From assembly GCA_002480735.1 (NCBI GenBank), contig DLCS01000146.1, positions 1-6,416 of the forward strand: 6,416 nucleotides of DNA. The letters run 5' to 3'. Under the pieces are notes generated by a model. The model saw only the letters and a list, made by a program, of their open reading frames with translations, was not told the origin of the DNA and made no database searches. Below, in pieces: positions 1 to 5,895 of the stretch. Source of the stretch: Bacillaceae bacterium UBA7792. Its GTDB lineage: Bacteria; Bacillota; Bacilli; Bacillales; Cytobacillaceae. Position 1 is the first letter of the stretch. Each line of letters opens with the position of its first letter. Both the position numbers and the translations under genes were made by a program.

Positions 1-109
1 CCGTGCGAAAACAGCCTTAAACAAATAGGCAGTCTTGACAAAATTCTACTCCAATTTAAAAACCCTCGTTCACACGAGGGTCTCTCCACTGTCTAAAATA
101 GGTTCTTGG
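1..109. other. Unassigned left edge, possible end of a mobile element or of a plus-strand gene
   Basis: No complete gene fits here. On the plus strand, frame 2 reads RAKTALNK and stops at TAG 26-28. Frame 1 stays open until TAA at 94-96. Either could be the tail of a gene entering from the left. A weak inverted repeat (GCCT at 14-17, AGGC at 27-30) lies near the edge. The racemase protein seems to end early just where this stretch begins, so an insertion-sequence end is possible. That is inference, and I cannot name a family. Confidence 0.25.
53..81 (-). terminator. Rho-independent terminator of the racemase gene
   Basis: A perfect 8-bp stem (ACCCTCGT at 62-69 pairing with ACGAGGGT at 74-81) closes a 4-base loop. 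On the minus strand it is followed directly by a T-rich run (TTTTTAAATT). It lies about 29 bp after the stop codon of the minus-strand racemase gene, the right place to end that transcript. On the plus strand the hairpin is followed by TCTCTCC with no T run, so it probably does not work well in that direction. Confidence 0.85.
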
Positions 110-1201
110 TCAGTTCCCCAATACCTCTTCATTATTTTCTCCCGGCCTTAACCCAATATGGTTGTATTCAGGGGAAAATACAGTAGATTTGATCGGGCAA
201 GCGATTTGTTTTTGTACGCTTCCTTTTGAATCTGGAACTTCCACAACCATGTTTCTTTCCACGATTTGCGGATGTTCACAGGCTTCGGCAAAGCTTAAGA
301 CAGGTTCGGCACAGGCTTCGAATTCATTAAAGATATCCTGCCATTCCTCAAAGCTTCTCAAAAGAAATGCTTTTTTCACTTCCTCTTTAAAGGATTGAAC
401 ATCTTGAGGTTCGTTACTTAAGCTCAATGGAAATAGATCAGGACGCCCGATTGCTTCACATAGCTCTTTCCTAAACTGTGGCTCTAGACTTCCAACTGAA
501 AAATATCGGCTATCCTTTGTCTCATAATGACCGTAGAAGGTTCCTCCATTAAGGAGGAGTTCCTCTGGCTCTAATTCAGAATTCATCACTAAATAATTCG
601 GTGCCGATAATGCATTCAATGTGAAACTACAGTCTGTCATGCTAATATCTAAATGCTGTCCTTCCCCTGTTCTATCCCGATAAATGACAGCCGCTAAAAT
701 CCCAATAACAGAATGCAAAGAACCACCAGCTAAATCGGCAATCTGAATACTTTGATTTGCTGGCCCTCCAGCTTTTGTACCAGAATAGCTTGATACACCT
801 GAAATGCCAAGGTAATTGATATCATGGCCAGGACGATTTTTATATGGACCTGTTTGGCCAAAACCAGTTAAAGAACAATAGATTATCTTTGGATTCACTT
901 TTTTTAAATCCTCGTACCCCAAGCCTAGTCGTTCCATCACACCAGGTCTAAATTGCTCCAATACAATATCGTATTCCTTAACAAGCCCTTTAACGATTTC
1001 AACAGAATCTGTTTTTTTCAAATCTAATGTTACGGATTTCTTATTTCGCTGCAGATATTGATCAGTTACCCATGCCTCTTTGTCGGTTGGTCTTTGAACA
1101 TGGATCACTTCAGCCCCTAAATCAGCCAATAAGAGGGTGGCAAAGGGACCCGGAAGTAAGGTTGAGAAATCTAATATTTTCAGATTGCTTAGTAATGTCA
1201 T
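110..1201 (-). CDS. Alpha-methylacyl-CoA racemase-like protein, CaiB/BaiF class III CoA-transferase family
   Basis: The 363-residue cytoplasmic protein probably epimerises 2-methyl-branched acyl-CoA thioesters or acts on a related acyl-CoA. The N-terminal block (LPGPFATLLLADLGAEVI, residues 16-33) is typical of the CaiB/BaiF fold. GHDINYLGISG (125-135), IADLAGG (154-160) and SVGSLEPQF (235-243) match the racemase branch. His126, Asp127, Asp156 and Glu240 fall almost exactly where mycobacterial MCR has its His126, Asp127, Asp156 and Glu241, which favours a racemase over a true CoA-transferase. The ATG start is preceded by GGGGGTG about 9 nt upstream. The gene has its own promoter and terminator and no acyl-CoA neighbours in the window, so its substrate and pathway stay open. 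The C-terminus ends at EEVLGN, where I would expect another 10-20 residues, so it may be slightly truncated. A class III CoA-transferase with another acyl-CoA substrate is the alternative. Confidence 0.85.
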   Translation of the reverse strand: MTLLSNLKILDFSTLLPGPFATLLLADLGAEVIHVQRPTDKEAWVTDQYLQRNKKSVTLDLKKTDSVEIVKGLVKEYDIVLEQFRPGVMERLGLGYEDLKKVNPKIIYCSLTGFGQTGPYKNRPGHDINYLGISGVSSYSGTKAGGPANQSIQIADLAGGSLHSVIGILAAVIYRDRTGEGQHLDISMTDCSFTLNALSAPNYLVMNSELEPEELLLNGGTFYGHYETKDSRYFSVGSLEPQFRKELCEAIGRPDLFPLSLSNEPQDVQSFKEEVKKAFLLRSFEEWQDIFNEFEACAEPVLSFAEACEHPQIVERNMVVEVPDSKGSVQKQIACPIKSTVFSPEYNHIGLRPGENNEEVLGN

Positions 1202-1227
1202 AGGATAACACCCCCTATTTTACTAAT

Positions 1228-1257
1228 ATTATAGATTTCTCACATCTACTAAATCAA
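1228..1257 (-). promoter_or_regulatory. Sigma-A-type promoter of the racemase gene
   Basis: On the minus strand there is a perfect -10 hexamer TATAAT (1233-1228) and a -35 hexamer TTGATT (1257-1252, four of six consensus bases) separated by 18 bp. The expected transcription start is near 1221, giving a leader of about 20 nt that contains the GGGGGTG ribosome binding site. The promoter lies after the phosphate-operon terminator, so the racemase gene is probably transcribed on its own. Confidence 0.65.
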
Positions 1258-1361
1258 TGAAAGTATTTCAGAAAATTCAGCAATATATGACAACCAATCT
1301 CCTGCTAAAGCCCTTTTACAGCAAAAAGGAGCTGTTCAAGAGCTGGAAGCAGGAAATGAAC

Positions 1362-1397
1362 AAATAATAAAAAGCCAGAGATTTTTAGTCATCTGGC
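1362..1397 (-). terminator. Rho-independent terminator of the pst-phoU operon
   Basis: On the minus strand, GCCAGA (1397-1392) pairs with TCTGGC (1379-1374) around a 12-base loop and is followed by TTTTTATTATTT. It starts 11 bp after the phoU stop codon. The 6-bp stem is short but GC-rich and the T run is good. It should end the five-gene phosphate transcript before the racemase promoter. Confidence 0.75.
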
Positions 1398-1407
1398 CAC
1401 AAAATAA

Positions 1408-2067
1408 TTAGGTATTCAAATCATACATCCGCCCTTTTATTAAATAGGCAGCACTTTCGGCTATATTCGTAATGTGATCCGCTGTTCTCTCGAGATAACG
1501 ATTGACAAATAATAATTGGGCAACTTGATTCGTTTGCTCAATATGTGAAGATAAATAATTAGTGAGATGCTTATAATTGTCGTCACTATATTGATCCACT
1601 TCATCATCCATATCCCCTACTTCTTTTGCGAGGGCAATTTTTTCAGTAAGAAAAGCCTCTAAAGATTTATGCAACATATTCACAGATATATCTTTCATCG
1701 CCTCGAGATTGGTTAGATCTATTTGGGAGTTCGTCTTTCCGATTTTTATTGTGGACTTTGCAATATTCACCCCAAAATCCGCAATACGCTCAATGTTTGA
1801 GGAAATTTTGATGGCCCCGATTATTTTCCTCAAGTCCCTTGCCACAGGTTGTTCTTTCACAATTAGCCAAATGGCCAATTGATTAATCTCATCTTCTAAA
1901 TCATCTACTTCATTATCTTCTTCAATGACTCTTAATGCTAATTCTATATCCTGATTCTTTAATGCAGTAAAGGATTTATCCAAGGAAGCAACCGTCAACT
2001 CACCCATTTCCATCATTTTCCTTTGTAATTCCTGCAAGCTATTTTCAAAGCTTTCTCGTACAACCAT
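1408..2067 (-). CDS. phoU: Phosphate transport system regulatory protein PhoU
   Basis: This 219-residue all-helical cytoplasmic protein is known in its family to report the state of the Pst transporter to the PhoR sensor kinase and to restrain phosphate uptake. Two tandem three-helix repeats are visible. Each carries an ExxxD metal-binding motif, ERIAD at 93-97 and ERTAD at 193-197, exactly 100 residues apart, plus acidic stretches DNEVDDLEDE (51-60) and DDEVDQYSDD (154-163). I chose the ATG at 2067 because GGAGGTGG (2078-2071) sits just upstream and the protein then begins at the usual PhoU N-terminus (MVVRESFENSLQEL). The frame is open further upstream to 2175, but that would overlap pstB by 95 bp and add 36 residues foreign to the family. 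It follows pstB after a 13-bp gap and is the last gene before the operon terminator. Confidence 0.95.
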   Translation of the reverse strand: MVVRESFENSLQELQRKMMEMGELTVASLDKSFTALKNQDIELALRVIEEDNEVDDLEDEINQLAIWLIVKEQPVARDLRKIIGAIKISSNIERIADFGVNIAKSTIKIGKTNSQIDLTNLEAMKDISVNMLHKSLEAFLTEKIALAKEVGDMDDEVDQYSDDNYKHLTNYLSSHIEQTNQVAQLLFVNRYLERTADHITNIAESAAYLIKGRMYDLNT

Positions 2068-2070
2068 GGT

Positions 2071-2078
2071 CCACCTCC
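2071..2078 (-). promoter_or_regulatory. Ribosome binding site fixing the phoU start
   Basis: GGAGGTGG on the minus strand lies between the pstB stop (TAA, 2083-2081) and ATG 2067, with 6 nt between GGAGG and the ATG. It decides in favour of the short 219-residue PhoU over the longer open frame that begins inside pstB. Confidence 0.85.
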
Positions 2079-2080
2079 AT

Positions 2081-2908
2081 TTATCCGAAACGCCCGGTAA
2101 CATAATCTTCAGTTCTTTGGTCACTTGGCATTGAAAAGATCTTACTTGTTTCATCAAATTCAATAATTTCTCCATTTAGGAAAAATGCCGTTTTGTCTGA
2201 AACCCTCGCTGCCTGCTGCATGTTATGTGTAACGATGACAATCGTAAAATTATTTTTCATCGCTGCAATCAGTTCTTCAACCTTTAACGTTGAAATTGGA
2301 TCAAGGGCGGATGTTGGTTCGTCCATCAGAATCACATCTGGCTTCATCGCAATCGCACGAGCAATACAAACCCTTTGCTGCTGTCCGCCTGATAGTCCGA
2401 GAGCGGATGATTTTAAACGATCCTTTACCTCATCCCAAATTGCGGCTCCTCGAAGACTTTCTTCGACGATCCTGTTTAATTCTGCTCTATTTTTGATTCC
2501 TTGCATTCTTGGACCATAGGCCACATTATCAAAAATACTCATTGGAAAAAGATTTGGCTTTTGAAAAACCATTCCAACCTTCGTCCGAAGCTTGATCACA
2601 TCATTGGAATCATAGATATCTTCACCATCGATCACGATTTTCCCATTAATATTTACTCCATCAATCAAGTCATTCATCCGGTTTAACGTTCTTAAAAAGG
2701 TGGATTTTCCGCAGCCTGAAGGGCCAATAAGAGCTGTTACTTCTTTTTCCTTAATATTAATCGAAACATCGAATAAGGCTTGCTTCTCCCCATAAAATAA
2801 ATTTAAATTATGAACGCTGATTTTGGTTTTTTTCTCAGAGGTATTCTTAAATGTTGCAGTATTTTTTCTGGTTTCCTTATGCTCTATCACTGATGTAGCC
2901 ATTTCCAT
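2081..2908 (-). CDS. pstB: Phosphate ABC transporter ATP-binding protein PstB
   Basis: PstB is the ATPase of the PstSCAB phosphate importer; it binds the cytoplasmic face of PstC/PstA and drives transport. In the 275-residue protein the motifs are in order: Walker [10 protein letters not shown] (62-70), Q-loop Q116 in [12 protein letters not shown] signature LSGGQQQR (172-179), Walker B VILMDE with catalytic Glu197, D-loop SALD (200-203) and switch His228. [14 protein letters not shown] (121-134) and the C-terminal [10 protein letters not shown] are characteristic of PstB rather than of other ABC ATPases. The first 28 or so residues are a polar extension rich in Lys and Thr. ATG 2908 is used here with AGG 5 nt upstream; ATG 2902, two codons later, is equally possible. 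The gap to pstA is 8 bp. Only one pstB copy is present. Confidence 0.97.
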   Translation of the reverse strand: MEMATSVIEHKETRKNTATFKNTSEKKTKISVHNLNLFYGEKQALFDVSINIKEKEVTALIGPSGCGKSTFLRTLNRMNDLIDGVNINGKIVIDGEDIYDSNDVIKLRTKVGMVFQKPNLFPMSIFDNVAYGPRMQGIKNRAELNRIVEESLRGAAIWDEVKDRLKSSALGLSGGQQQRVCIARAIAMKPDVILMDEPTSALDPISTLKVEELIAAMKNNFTIVIVTHNMQQAARVSDKTAFFLNGEIIEFDETSKIFSMPSDQRTEDYVTGRFG

Positions 2909-2916
2909 ACACCCCT

Positions 2917-3741
2917 TTAATAGTCGGCTTTATTTAATTTCTTGGAGATAAAGGTTGCAGATAAATTCAAAACTAATATGATCACAATCAAAACAATCCC
3001 AATAGCGGCAGCCAATTCAATATCCCCTGACTCTTGGGTGACTAAATAGGAATGAACTGTTAATGTTCTAGCGGAAGAGAAAATGCTATCTGGCATAGCA
3101 GCCACTGTACCAGCTGTTAAAAAAATCGCAGCAGACTCACCAATTATTCTTCCCATTGAAAGAATAATTCCGGATAAAATTCCTGGCATTGCACTTGGCA
3201 AAATAACTTTATATAAGGTCTGTAGCTTTGTAGTTCCTAATGCGAGTGAACCTTCCCGATAAGATAAGGGAACGGTCTTCAATGATTCCTCTGTTGTTCT
3301 GATAATAACTGGTAAAATAATGATCGTTAAGGTTAAAGATGCCGCAATAATTGACATACCAAATTTTAACGTCGCAACAAAAAATACGGCTCCAAACAAA
3401 CCATAGATAATAGAAGGAATACCCGTTAAGCTTTCCGTAGCAAAGCGGATGATTCTTACTAATCGTCCTTGCTTGGCGTATTCCTGTAAGTATACAGCAG
3501 CCAAGATCCCAATTGGGGTTGCTATGAGTAAGGAGATGAGGATCGTATATAGGGTTGTAATAATCATCGGCCATATTCCACCGTCTCCAGCAGCAGAATA
3601 TTCATTGAATATAAACTCAAAACTGATCAATCGAAATCCCTTATAAAAGATATACCCAACGATTGTAACAAGGACCGCGACAGTTAAGAAAGCCCCCAAC
3701 CAAAGTAGTCCGAGCATTATATTATCCTTAAGCCTTCTCAA
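2917..3741 (-). CDS. pstA: Phosphate ABC transporter permease PstA
   Basis: PstA pairs with PstC to form the transmembrane path for phosphate. From the chosen start it has 274 residues and about six membrane helices (near 9-33, 56-83, 101-125, 131-150, 184-210, 243-265). The EAA loop that contacts PstB is at 163-188 ([21 protein letters not shown] region), and [16 protein letters not shown] (102-117) is typical of Pst permeases. The start is uncertain. TTG 3741 is preceded by AAGGGTGG (3757-3750) with 8 nt spacing, lies one base after the pstC stop, and gives a short basic N-terminus before the first helix. GTG 3753 has a badly placed ribosome site. TTG 3780 would overlap pstC by 38 bp. ATG 3717 has AAGGA 7 nt upstream but would begin at the very edge of the helix. 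Confidence 0.93.
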   Translation of the reverse strand: MRRLKDNIMLGLLWLGAFLTVAVLVTIVGYIFYKGFRLISFEFIFNEYSAAGDGGIWPMIITTLYTILISLLIATPIGILAAVYLQEYAKQGRLVRIIRFATESLTGIPSIIYGLFGAVFFVATLKFGMSIIAASLTLTIIILPVIIRTTEESLKTVPLSYREGSLALGTTKLQTLYKVILPSAMPGILSGIILSMGRIIGESAAIFLTAGTVAAMPDSIFSSARTLTVHSYLVTQESGDIELAAAIGIVLIVIILVLNLSATFISKKLNKADY

Positions 3742-3742
3742 C

Positions 3743-4657
3743 TTAATGACCACCCTTCGAGCTGATTCTGGCCAATACAAAATTCAGAATTAAAATAAAT
3801 GAGAACAAAACAATTCCAGTGGCGAACAGCATTTCTTGATGGGTACCAAAGGCATAGCCCATTTCCAGGGCAATATTTGTCGTTAATGGACGAATACTAT
3901 CTGTTAAGCTGGTTGGAATAATTAAACTATTTCCCGCTACTAAGATAACCGCCATCGTTTCTCCTATGGCTCTCCCCATCCCTAAAACAATCGCTGTCAT
4001 GATCCCGGATTTCGCTGCAGGTACCACTACTTTAAATATAGTGCCAACAGGAGAGGCTCCTAAAGCCAACGAACCCTCTCGATAGGTTTTTGGAACAGCT
4101 CGAATCGCTGTTTCTGCAACCGTCACAATCGTCGGAAGCATCATGATCGCCAACACTAGAATGACAGCAATTAAGCTCTGACCCTTCGCCAATCCTAAAT
4201 TGTCTTGTAAAAAAGGAACAATAATGGCTAGTCCAAAAACACCATAAAGGACGGACGGGATCCCAGCTAGAAGCTGGACAGCTGGCGAGATAATTTTTGC
4301 GATGCTTTTTGGAGCAATTTCCGCAAGAAAAATAGCTGTAAATAATCCGATGGGAACTCCAATAATTAAAGCCCCAATCGTTGCGTACAAGGAAGCAACA
4401 ATCATCGGAAAAATTCCAAATTGATCTTCAGAGGGTACCCAGTCCACTCCAAACAGAAAGTCTGTAATACTATATCCCCCTGCAATAAATGGATGAGAAC
4501 CTTTATAAAATACAAAACCTATAATAAGCGCTAAGCTAACAACCGAAAGAAGGGCACAAAACAAGAAAACTCTCCCTGACAGCTTTTCTAAAAAATATTT
4601 CCTTCTGTTCGTTCTACCGATTTCTCCGGATTCTTTTTTGATAGGTAGGCTTGACAT
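3743..4657 (-). CDS. pstC: Phosphate ABC transporter permease PstC
   Basis: PstC is the other membrane subunit of the phosphate importer, homologous to PstA. The 304-residue protein has a polar, basic cytoplasmic N-terminus (1-29) and about six hydrophobic helices (near 30-51, 82-112, 124-149, 160-183, 215-242, 276-297). The EAA loop is at 194-219 (EGSLALGASPVGTIFKVVVP region). LLAGIPSVLYGVFGLA (129-144) and GMGRAIGETMAV (226-237) are Pst-permease signatures. The extra-cytoplasmic loop near 52-80 is longer than in PstA, as usual for PstC. ATG 4657 is preceded by TTGGAGGAATGAAGG, giving GGAGG 8 nt upstream. It lies 63 bp after pstS and its stop codon is one base before the likely pstA start, which suggests translational coupling. 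Confidence 0.96.
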   Translation of the reverse strand: MSSLPIKKESGEIGRTNRRKYFLEKLSGRVFLFCALLSVVSLALIIGFVFYKGSHPFIAGGYSITDFLFGVDWVPSEDQFGIFPMIVASLYATIGALIIGVPIGLFTAIFLAEIAPKSIAKIISPAVQLLAGIPSVLYGVFGLAIIVPFLQDNLGLAKGQSLIAVILVLAIMMLPTIVTVAETAIRAVPKTYREGSLALGASPVGTIFKVVVPAAKSGIMTAIVLGMGRAIGETMAVILVAGNSLIIPTSLTDSIRPLTTNIALEMGYAFGTHQEMLFATGIVLFSFILILNFVLARISSKGGH

Positions 4658-4720
4658 CCTTCATTCCTCCAAGCTCTCATTTACACATGATGTTTAGATA
4701 CGAGTTTTGAATATATTTGA

Positions 4721-5554
4721 TTATTTGACCGGAATCGCTCCTGTCTCAGCCACGATTGCTTGTCCTTCAGGGCTTAAAATATAGTCAATAAATTTTTTAC
4801 CTTCATTCGTTAGTTTGCCTTCTTTGTGAACAAATAAGAAAGGTCGGGATAAACGATATGCTTGCTGCAGGACATTTTCAGCCGTAGCTTCTACCCCGTT
4901 AATCTTTACAGTTGAAATTGAATCGTCAATATATTCAAAGGAAATAAATCCTACCGCATGCCTGTTTGTAGCTACTGTTGTCTTAATATTCCCATTCCCA
5001 CTCGCAACAATAGCACTTCTTATTAACTCACTTGATGAATAACCGACAATTTCTTGAAAGGCATCTCGGGAGCCGGAACCATCCTCACGGGATACAACAA
5101 CTATCTCCATATCCTCTCCACCAAATTCCTTCCAATTTGTTACCTTCCCAGTAAAAATCTTCTTTACTTGCTCCATCGTTAAATCTTTGACCCTATTACT
5201 AGGATGGGTAACAACGACAATTCCATCGTAGGCAATGATTGTTTCCTGCAAACCGCTGGCCTTTTCTTCTTCCTTTAAATCACGGGAGGACATCCCTATT
5301 TCCGAGACACCATTTATGGCATTTGTGATTCCTGCAGAGGAACCAATTTGATTCACTTCTATTTTTATTGGATTTTCCTCTTTATACTTTTCGGCTAATT
5401 TTTCAACTAATGGTCCAACAGATGTGGAGCCTGATATAGCTAAGGTTTTGGAGTTCCCTTCTACTGCCTGATCTTCCTCGCTCTTACCACATCCAATCAT
5501 TAGAATGGAGAGCATAAGCAAGGATATCGCCAACAAATTCCTTTTTAGAATCAT
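4721..5554 (-). CDS. pstS: Phosphate-binding lipoprotein PstS
   Basis: PstS is the high-affinity phosphate receptor of the importer, here a lipoprotein anchored to the outer face of the membrane. The 277-residue protein begins with a basic n-region (KRN, 4-6), a hydrophobic core (7-20) and a lipobox MIGC with the acylated Cys at 22. Segments that form the phosphate site in this family are visible: SGSTS (41-45), SSRD (89-92) and REDGSGSRD (156-164). VGFISFEY (201-208) is a further family landmark. I chose ATG 5554 because GGAGGT (5566-5561) sits 6 nt upstream. An in-frame GTG at 5575 would put the ribosome site inside the coding region and has none of its own. It is the first gene of the operon, next to the PhoP boxes, and is separated from pstC by the widest gap in the operon. 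Confidence 0.96.
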   Translation of the reverse strand: MILKRNLLAISLLMLSILMIGCGKSEEDQAVEGNSKTLAISGSTSVGPLVEKLAEKYKEENPIKIEVNQIGSSAGITNAINGVSEIGMSSRDLKEEEKASGLQETIIAYDGIVVVTHPSNRVKDLTMEQVKKIFTGKVTNWKEFGGEDMEIVVVSREDGSGSRDAFQEIVGYSSSELIRSAIVASGNGNIKTTVATNRHAVGFISFEYIDDSISTVKINGVEATAENVLQQAYRLSRPFLFVHKEGKLTNEGKKFIDYILSPEGQAIVAETGAIPVK

Positions 5555-5560
5555 ATTTAA

Positions 5561-5566
5561 ACCTCC
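5561..5566 (-). promoter_or_regulatory. Ribosome binding site fixing the pstS start
   Basis: GGAGGT on the minus strand is 6 nt from ATG 5554. This rules out the upstream in-frame GTG at 5575 and gives a signal peptide of normal length that starts MILKRN. Confidence 0.85.
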
Positions 5567-5591
5567 AGGATGCACAAATGTAACTTCACTA

Positions 5592-5610
5592 TCTAAAATA
5601 ATCTTTTAGA
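5592..5610. repeat. Perfect 7-bp inverted repeat in the pstS promoter or leader region
   Basis: TCTAAAA (5592-5598) and TTTTAGA (5604-5610) flank a 5-base spacer TAATC. The repeat lies between the proximal PhoP box and the pstS ribosome binding site, where the -10 element and transcription start should be. It could be an operator or a weak leader hairpin, or simply chance in AT-rich DNA. No function is assigned. Confidence 0.45.
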
Positions 5611-5613
5611 CAA

Positions 5614-5672
5614 TGTAAAGAATAACGATGCTATGTAAATTCCCCATTAAACGATTGTAAAGCTTTTGTAAA
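5614..5672 (-). promoter_or_regulatory. PhoP-box array of the pst operon promoter
   Basis: Four exact TTTACA hexamers are read on the minus strand at 5672-5667, 5661-5656, 5639-5634 and 5619-5614. Two degenerate hexamers, TTAATG (5650-5645) and TCGTTA (5628-5623), fill the intervals. The first five repeat with an 11-bp period, and the last follows after a 3-bp spacer. This matches the known Bacillus PhoP site, direct repeats of TT(A/T/C)ACA separated by about 5 bp. The most proximal TTTACA can stand in for the -35 element, with a weak -10 candidate TTAGAT (5596-5591) 17 bp further on. I infer activation by phosphorylated PhoP during phosphate limitation. Confidence 0.8.
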
Positions 5673-5695
5673 TTTTTTAGGTTAGTTAGTATAGT
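5666..5695 (+). promoter_or_regulatory. Candidate plus-strand promoter overlapping the outer PhoP box
   Basis: TTGTAA (5666-5671, four of six -35 bases) and TATAGT (5690-5695, five of six -10 bases) are 18 bp apart on the plus strand. Transcription would start near 5702 and leave a leader of about 190 nt before the kinase TTG. Its -35 hexamer coincides with the outermost PhoP box (5667-5672), so bound PhoP could block it. Chance similarity in AT-rich DNA is a real possibility. Confidence 0.35.
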
Positions 5696-5822
5696 GTTTG
5701 GAATAAATACAAGTTTTATCGAAAAAAAAGCCAAGCCCTTAACTAGACCCAACCTTTTCCATAAAGCTTCATTAGAATTGTGTGTACTCTCTTACTATTA
5801 CAAATGATCAAAATAACTGTTA

Positions 5823-5840
5823 ATATTTTTGTTAAAATAT
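5823..5840. repeat. Perfect 7-bp inverted repeat upstream of the sugar kinase
   Basis: ATATTTT (5823-5829) and AAAATAT (5834-5840) flank TGTT. Just before it is a second small dyad, TAAC-T-GTTA (5814-5822). Both lie 55-80 bp before the kinase start, where an operator for a sugar-responsive repressor would be expected. The composition is so AT-rich that significance is uncertain. Confidence 0.35.
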
Positions 5841-5857
5841 GAATGTATCAGTCTATT
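5829..5857 (+). promoter_or_regulatory. Weak candidate promoter closer to the sugar kinase
   Basis: TTGTTA (5829-5834) and TCTATT (5852-5857) are 17 bp apart, each matching four of six consensus bases. It would give a short leader of about 30 nt before TTG 5896. It is an alternative to the upstream candidate at 5666-5695, and its -35 overlaps the inverted repeat at 5823-5840. Confidence 0.3.
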
Positions 5858-5881
5858 TATAAATATTTTCTAATTACAGTG

Positions 5882-5888
5882 AAAGGAG
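5882..5888 (+). promoter_or_regulatory. Ribosome binding site fixing the kinase TTG start
   Basis: AAAGGAG lies 7 nt before TTG 5896. There is no ATG or GTG in frame nearby, and the protein motifs begin within ten residues, so the non-ATG start is well supported. Confidence 0.8.
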
Positions 5889-5895
5889 TCAAATA

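Larger units (their letters stand above)
5555..5895. other. Divergent intergenic region between pstS and the sugar kinase
   Basis: This 341-bp AT-rich region contains no convincing gene. Its left third holds the pstS ribosome site, the inverted repeat at 5592-5610 and the PhoP boxes. The middle (about 5696-5800) shows an A-rich run (5722-5729) and no clear hairpin or coding frame. The right part holds AT-rich dyads, a weak promoter candidate and the kinase ribosome binding site. I saw no terminator on either strand, as expected between divergent genes. Confidence 0.7.

Noticed and set aside
162..398. 78-residue open frame on the plus strand inside the racemase gene
   Set aside because: It is antisense to a well-matched conserved protein, lacks a ribosome binding site and its product resembles no family.
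2068..2175. 36-residue N-terminal extension of PhoU overlapping the end of pstB
   Set aside because: The frame is open only because of overlap with pstB; ATG 2067 has a strong ribosome site and matches the family N-terminus.
2193..2686. Several plus-strand open frames of 61-108 residues antisense to pstB
   Set aside because: They are shadows of the conserved PstB frame; the Cys- and Ser-rich products with no motifs are typical of antisense translation.
3209..3646. A 121-residue minus-strand frame and a 65-residue plus-strand frame inside pstA
   Set aside because: Both overlap the conserved PstA permease, including its EAA loop, and show no recognisable domain or ribosome binding site.
4658..4720. 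Possible attenuator or processing hairpin between pstS and pstC
   Set aside because: Only tiny stems such as ACAT-C-ATGT can be drawn, with no T run, so no structure is supported although this is the widest gap in the operon.
5555..5575. Seven-codon N-terminal extension of PstS starting at GTG 5575
   Set aside because: It would translate through the GGAGGT ribosome site and spoil the lipoprotein signal; ATG 5554 is correctly spaced.
5720..5765. A-rich run next to AAGCCAAGCCCTT as a possible minus-strand terminator
   Set aside because: No complementary stem precedes the T run on the minus strand, and no gene would end there.
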